Source: Streptomyces luteolus
GTDB lineage: Bacteria; Actinomycetota; Actinomycetes; Streptomycetales; Streptomycetaceae
Length of the DNA: 64,000 nucleotides
NCBI RefSeq assembly: GCF_029968015.1
Contig: NZ_JASCIS010000021.1
Span: forward strand, 92,930-156,929
Reading direction: 5' to 3'
Shown: piece after piece, positions 58,544 to 64,000 of the stretch
How the letters are laid out: every line of letters begins with the position of its first letter
Position numbering within the stretch: position 1 is the stretch's first letter
Notes under the pieces: model-generated
What the model saw: the letters and a program-made list of their open reading frames with translations, nothing else
Database searches by the model: none
Told to the model about the DNA's origin: nothing
Position numbers and translations under genes: made by a program

Positions 58544-60454
58544 GTGGCAGGACGGATCAATGACGAGGACGTGAAGGCGGTACGGGACGCGGTCCCGATC
58601 GACGCCGTCGTGTCCGAGTACCTCCAGCTGCGCAACGCCGGCGGCGGCAATCTGAAGGGCCTGTGCCCCTTCCACGACGAGAAGTCACCGTCCTTCCAGG
58701 TCAGCCCGAGCAAGGGGCTCTTCCACTGCTTCGGCTGCCAGGAAGGCGGCGACACGATCGCCTTCGTGATGAAGCTCGACCACCTCACCTTCTCCGAGAC
58801 GGTCGAGCGCCTCGCCGCCCAGGCGGGCATCACGCTGCGGTACGAAGAGGGCGGGTACAACCCCTCTCACCAGCGCGGCGAGCGCATCCGCCTGGTCGAG
58901 GCACACAAGATCGCCGCGCAGTACTACGTGGAGCAGCTGGGCGGCGCCGAGGCCGAGATCGGCCGCAAGTTCCTCGCCGAGCGCGGCTTCGACCAGGCCG
59001 CGGCGGCGCACTTCGGCGTCGGCTACAGCCCGGCGGGCTGGGACCACCTCACGCGCTACCTGCGCGGCAAGGGCTTCACCGACAAGGAGCTGACCCTCTC
59101 CGGCCTCTCCCAGGAGGGCCGCCGCGGCCCCATCGACCGCTTCCGCGGCCGCCTGATGTGGCCGATCCGGGACATCTCCGGCGAGGTCGTCGGCTTCGGC
59201 GCCCGCAAGCTCCGCGAGGACGACAACGGCCCGAAGTACCTGAACACCCCCGAAACCCCGATCTACAAGAAGGGCCAGGTCCTCTACGGCGTCGACCTGG
59301 CGAAGAAGGAGATCGCCAAGTCCTCCCGCGCGGTCGTGGTCGAGGGGTACACGGACGTGATGGCCTGCCATCTCGCCGGTGTCACCACCGCGATCGCCAC
59401 CTGCGGCACGGCCTTCGGCGGCGACCACATCAAGATCCTCCGCAGGCTGCTCATGGACAACGGCTCGGCCCGCGTGATCTTCACCTTCGACGGCGACGCC
59501 GCGGGCCAGAAGGCCGCCCTCCGCGCCTTCGAGGACGACCAGAAGTTCGCCGCCGAGACGTACATCGCGATCGCCCCCGACGGCATGGACCCCTGCGAGC
59601 TGCGCCTCGCGAAGGGCGACGAGGCGGTAGTAGACCTGGTCGAACCCCGCACGCCCCTCTTCGAGTTCGCCCTCCGCCAGATCGTGAACCGGTACGACCT
59701 GGAGACCCCCGCGGGCCGCGCCGCCGCCCTGGACGAGGCCGCCCCCATCGTGGCCCGCATCAAGAACAGCGGCGCGCAGCACGAAGTGGCCGTCGAGCTC
59801 GCCGGCATGCTCGGCATCCTCGACACCCAGTTCGTCGTCAAGCGCGTGGCCCAACTGGCCCGCTGGGCCCGTGACCGCGGCGGCCGCGGCCCCGCCCCGC
59901 AGCAGTCCAGGGAGCACGCCCCGCAGTACGTCCAGGGGGCGCCGCAGAACAGGCCCCCCGGCGGCCCCGCCCTCAACCTCCGCAGCCCCGCCCACCGCAC
60001 CGAGCGCGAGCTACTCAAACTCGCCCTGCAGTACCCGCAGTTGGTCTCCCCGGCCTTCGACGCGTACGGCGCGGACGAGTTCACCGCCCCGCCCTACGCC
60101 GCGGTGCGCGAGGCCGTCGCGTACGCGGGCGGCGCCGAGCAGGGCGTCCAGGACCCCTCGGACTACCTCGCGCGCGTGCGGGACGCGGCGCCGGACGACA
60201 CGGTGCGGGCCATGGTCACCGAGCTGGCCGTGGAGGCGATCATGCGGCGCACGGTCGACGAGGTGTACGCCGGCGAGCAGCTCGTCCAGGTCCGCCTGCG
60301 CGCCGTCGACCGCCGCGTCCGTGACCTGCAGGGCAGCTTCGCCCGCCTCGGCCCGCACGCCGACCCGGCCCAACTCGCTGCCGCCCAGAACGAGTTGTGG
60401 GTCCTCCAGCAGTACGGCCGTGCCCTGCGCGAGCGCGGCGCCGACGCACTGTGA
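58544..60454 (+). CDS. dnaG: DNA primase
   Basis: A 636-residue primase that makes RNA primers for replication. N-terminal zinc ribbon (CPFHDEKSPSFQV ... FHCFGCQEGGD), the Toprim core (VVEGYTDVMACH, TFDGDAAGQKAAL) and the C-terminal helicase-binding domain with DnaB interaction region. An Arg/Pro/Gln-rich linker (~445-485) separates them. GTG 58544 follows TAGAAT by 6 nt, a leaderless-type start with no ribosome site. The hrdA-type sigma gene follows, mirroring the dnaG-sigma pairing of many bacteria. Confidence 0.97.
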   Translation: MAGRINDEDVKAVRDAVPIDAVVSEYLQLRNAGGGNLKGLCPFHDEKSPSFQVSPSKGLFHCFGCQEGGDTIAFVMKLDHLTFSETVERLAAQAGITLRYEEGGYNPSHQRGERIRLVEAHKIAAQYYVEQLGGAEAEIGRKFLAERGFDQAAAAHFGVGYSPAGWDHLTRYLRGKGFTDKELTLSGLSQEGRRGPIDRFRGRLMWPIRDISGEVVGFGARKLREDDNGPKYLNTPETPIYKKGQVLYGVDLAKKEIAKSSRAVVVEGYTDVMACHLAGVTTAIATCGTAFGGDHIKILRRLLMDNGSARVIFTFDGDAAGQKAALRAFEDDQKFAAETYIAIAPDGMDPCELRLAKGDEAVVDLVEPRTPLFEFALRQIVNRYDLETPAGRAAALDEAAPIVARIKNSGAQHEVAVELAGMLGILDTQFVVKRVAQLARWARDRGGRGPAPQQSREHAPQYVQGAPQNRPPGGPALNLRSPAHRTERELLKLALQYPQLVSPAFDAYGADEFTAPPYAAVREAVAYAGGAEQGVQDPSDYLARVRDAAPDDTVRAMVTELAVEAIMRRTVDEVYAGEQLVQVRLRAVDRRVRDLQGSFARLGPHADPAQLAAAQNELWVLQQYGRALRERGADAL

Positions 60455-60642
60455 CGACGGCCTGAGCGCCTCCCCGTACGCACGCGCGGCGTGCTGTGGC
60501 GACGGCCCGCGCCGACGCCCGTATATCCGGGTGGGCGACAGCCCGCGCCAACCCCCGTACGCCCACGCGAAGTTGACGCCTGAGTAACCGGCGGTCACGG
60601 ACCGGACTCAGAAAGTGGCCGCACGCCCCTCCTCGCGGAGAT

Positions 60643-61983
<1,341 letters not shown>

Positions 61984-62011
61984 GGTTCGGCTTCCGGACG
62001 CGGTCCCGCCC

Positions 62012-62050
62012 TGCGGCGGAGCCGCAAATGTCACAGCCCCGCGCCCCTAT
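62012..62050. repeat. Dispersed Streptomyces 3'-end repeat, copy 2
   Basis: TGCGGCGGAGCCGCA hairpin then AATGTCACAGCCCCGCGCCC. It is the inverted form of the repeat at 7047-7092. It lies between convergent hrdA and the ABC exporter and may act as a bidirectional terminator. Confidence 0.72.
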
Positions 62051-62065
62051 CCGGACCCGGACCCC

Positions 62066-63994
62066 CTACTCCACCTCCACCACAGCCTCCGCGAACTGCG
62101 CCTTGTACAGCCGCGCATACGCACCGTCCGACGCCAACAGCCCCGCATGCGAGCCCTGTTCGACGATCGCCCCGTCCTCCATCACGAGAATCGTGTCCGC
62201 GTCGCGAATGGTCGAAAGGCGGTGCGCGATCACGAACGACGTACGCCCGTGCGCGAGCCGTGCCATCGCCTGCTGGATGAGCACCTCCGTACGGGTGTCC
62301 ACGGAGCTGGTCGCCTCGTCGAGGACCAGGATCACCGGGTCGGAGAGGAACGCCCGCGCGATCGTGATCAGTTGCTTCTCACCGGCGCTGACACCCGAAC
62401 CCTCGTCGTCGAGGACCGTGTCGTAGCCGTCGGGCAGCGTGCGGATGAACCGGTCGGCGTGCGCGGCCCGCGCGGCCTCCTCGACCTCGGCCCGGCTGAC
62501 GTCCTTCGACGCCCCGTACGCGATGTTCTCCGCGATCGTCCCGCCGAACAGCCAGGTGTCCTGGAGCACCATGCCGATCCCGGACCGCAGCTCGTCCCGC
62601 GACATCTTCGCCACGTCGACCCCGTCGAGGGTGATCCGCCCGCCCGTGACCTCGTAGAACCGCATGAGCAGGTTGACCAGCGTGGTCTTGCCCGCGCCCG
62701 TCGGGCCGACGATCGCGACCGTGTGGCCCGGCTCGACCGCCAGTGACAGGTCCTCGATGAGCGGCTTGTCCTCCTCGTACCGGAACGACACCTGCTCAAG
62801 GGCGACCGCCCCGCGCAGCCGCGAAGGACGCTCGCCCGGCACCGGGTCGGCCTCCTGCTCGTCCGCGTCGAGGAGCTCGAAGATCCGCTCGGCGGACGCG
62901 ACGCCGGACTGCACCAGGTTGGCCATCGACGCGACCTGCGTCAGCGGCATCGAGAACTGCCGCGAGTACTGGATGAACGCCTGCACGTCACCGATCGACA
63001 GCGTGCCCGACGCCACCCGCAGACCGCCCACCACGGCCACGAGCACGTAGTTGAGGTTGGAGATGAAGAGCATCAGCGGCTGCATGATCCCGCTGTTGAA
63101 CTGGGCCCTGAAACTCGCCTCGTACAGCGAGTCGTTGTGCTCCGCGAAGAGCTTCGCCGACTCCTCCTGCCGCCCGAAGACCTTCACCAGGGCGTGCCCG
63201 GTGTACATCTCCTCGACGTGCGCGTTGACCTTGCCCGTGGACTTCCACTGCTCCACGAACTGCGGCTGCGACCGCTTGCCGACCTTCGTCGCGACGACGA
63301 ACGACAGCGGCACCGTGATCAGCGCGACCAGGGCGAGCAGCGGCGAGATCCAGAACATCATCACCAGGACGCCGACGATCGTCAGGAGGGAGTTCACCAG
63401 CTGCCCGAGGGTCTGCTGGAGCGTCTGCCCGATGTTGTCGATGTCGTTGGTGGCACGGCTCAGCACCTCGCCGCGCTGCCGCTTGTCGAAGTACGACAGC
63501 GGCAGCCGCGACAGCTTCGCCTGGATGTCTTCGCGCATCCGGTACACGGTCAGGTTGACCGCCCGGTTCACCAGCCGGGTCGCGACCGCCATCAGCAGTC
63601 CGGCGGCCAGGAAGACGCCCAGGGCAAGGAGCAGCATCTCGCCCACGGCCGCGAAGTCGATGCCCTCACCCGGTGTGAAGTCCGTACCCGAGAGCATGTC
63701 GGCGACACCGTTGTCGCCGCGCTCGCGCATCGCGTCGAGCACCTGCTCCTTGGTGGCGCCCTCGGGCATGTCGCGTCCGACGATGCCCGCGAAGATCAGG
63801 TCGGTGGCCTTGCCGAGGATCTTCGGGCCGACCACGGAGAGCGCGACGCTGAAGAACACCGCCACGAGCATCGCGTACATCGTCACGCGCTGCGGCGCGA
63901 ACTGGGCGAGCAGGCGTTTGCCCGAGCCCTTGAAATCCAGAGAACGCTGATCGGGGCCGCCCCCGGCCATCATCCGCCCGCCAGGCCCGGCCAT
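62066..63994 (-). CDS. ABC exporter, fused permease-ATPase
   Basis: At least 642 residues of a half-transporter with one six-span domain and one ATPase domain. Spans begin at about residue 38 (TMYAMLVAVFFSVALSVVG); the coupling region includes LSYFDKRQRGEVLSRATNDI. The ATPase has Walker A (GPTGAGKTT), Q-loop, signature GVSAGEKQL, Walker B (VILVLDEAT) and the switch His (AHRLST). The signature is the slightly unusual VSAGE rather than LSGGQ, as common in MsbA-like pairs. Probably drug or lipid export, often as a heterodimer with a neighbour beyond the window. ATG 63994 is 6 bases from the window end, so an upstream start cannot be excluded. Confidence 0.92.
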   Translation of the reverse strand: MAGPGGRMMAGGGPDQRSLDFKGSGKRLLAQFAPQRVTMYAMLVAVFFSVALSVVGPKILGKATDLIFAGIVGRDMPEGATKEQVLDAMRERGDNGVADMLSGTDFTPGEGIDFAAVGEMLLLALGVFLAAGLLMAVATRLVNRAVNLTVYRMREDIQAKLSRLPLSYFDKRQRGEVLSRATNDIDNIGQTLQQTLGQLVNSLLTIVGVLVMMFWISPLLALVALITVPLSFVVATKVGKRSQPQFVEQWKSTGKVNAHVEEMYTGHALVKVFGRQEESAKLFAEHNDSLYEASFRAQFNSGIMQPLMLFISNLNYVLVAVVGGLRVASGTLSIGDVQAFIQYSRQFSMPLTQVASMANLVQSGVASAERIFELLDADEQEADPVPGERPSRLRGAVALEQVSFRYEEDKPLIEDLSLAVEPGHTVAIVGPTGAGKTTLVNLLMRFYEVTGGRITLDGVDVAKMSRDELRSGIGMVLQDTWLFGGTIAENIAYGASKDVSRAEVEEAARAAHADRFIRTLPDGYDTVLDDEGSGVSAGEKQLITIARAFLSDPVILVLDEATSSVDTRTEVLIQQAMARLAHGRTSFVIAHRLSTIRDADTILVMEDGAIVEQGSHAGLLASDGAYARLYKAQFAEAVVEVE

Positions 63995-64000
63995 CAGGCT

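Overview
The window is high-GC actinobacterial chromosome, almost certainly Streptomyces. Third codon positions are strongly G/C, GTG starts are common, several genes have leaderless-type starts (TANNNT 6-7 nt before the start codon), and short dispersed repeats of Streptomyces type sit at gene 3' ends. From memory, the order zinc transporter - glyS - dusB - ppdK - nirBD - nasA - dgt - dnaG - hrdA matches a core region of the S. coelicolor chromosome. I see no rRNA, tRNA, CRISPR, prophage or insertion sequence.

Layout. 1-2840: zinc ABC transporter (znuB, znuC, znuA, minus strand) with two Zur-type boxes covering one leaderless promoter. 2950-9854: glyS, a small zinc-finger-like protein, a TetR/aldo-keto reductase pair around a palindromic operator, a 56-residue DUF6243-type gene, an MFS exporter and dusB. 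9900-12532: a repeat array running into the tail of a GntR-TetR fusion regulator, which faces an FAD monooxygenase. 12533-17058: a palindrome-rich leader and ppdK, then a Tat-exported PhoX-like protein.

17370-32386 is the most distinctive part: a glycan-utilisation locus. It has a LacI regulator, an ABC importer without its own ATPase, two Tat-exported glycoside hydrolases (glucoamylase-like and GH35-like), a GH3 beta-glucosidase, a type I sulfatase, a GH13 alpha-glucosidase and a formylglycine-generating enzyme. Three near-identical LacI-type operators (17326, 18592, 26042) tie the regulator, the importer operon and the GH3 gene into one regulon. The sulfatase and the enzyme that activates it are both encoded here and both look cytoplasmic, so the pathway probably imports sulfated or mixed oligosaccharides and desulfates them inside the cell.

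32456-37526: stress and accessory genes (SRPBCC protein, truncated globin, a TetR/MFS pair sharing an operator, two SDRs). 37542-53206: nitrogen assimilation (nirD, nirB, an NADH:FAD reductase, and 9 kb away nasA), each unit preceded by a GlnR-like 38-bp box. Between them lie a ferric-reductase-like protein, a TSUP carrier, a class F-type sortase with a secreted partner, soxR with an FMN reductase, a sensor kinase/lipoprotein pair, cutA and a gamma-glutamylcyclotransferase. 53254-63994: a YdcF-like protein, sirohydrochlorin chelatase (siroheme for NirB), dgt, a ferredoxin-reductase-like flavoprotein, dnaG, hrdA-type sigma factor and an ABC exporter.

A second theme runs through the window. At least nine genes carry short tandem or segmental duplications that span their stop codon (units of 9, 17, 17, 17, 18, 26, 37, 43/21 and about 240 bp), and many proteins carry in-frame low-complexity repeats. 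This strain seems prone to local repeat expansion, especially at gene 3' ends.
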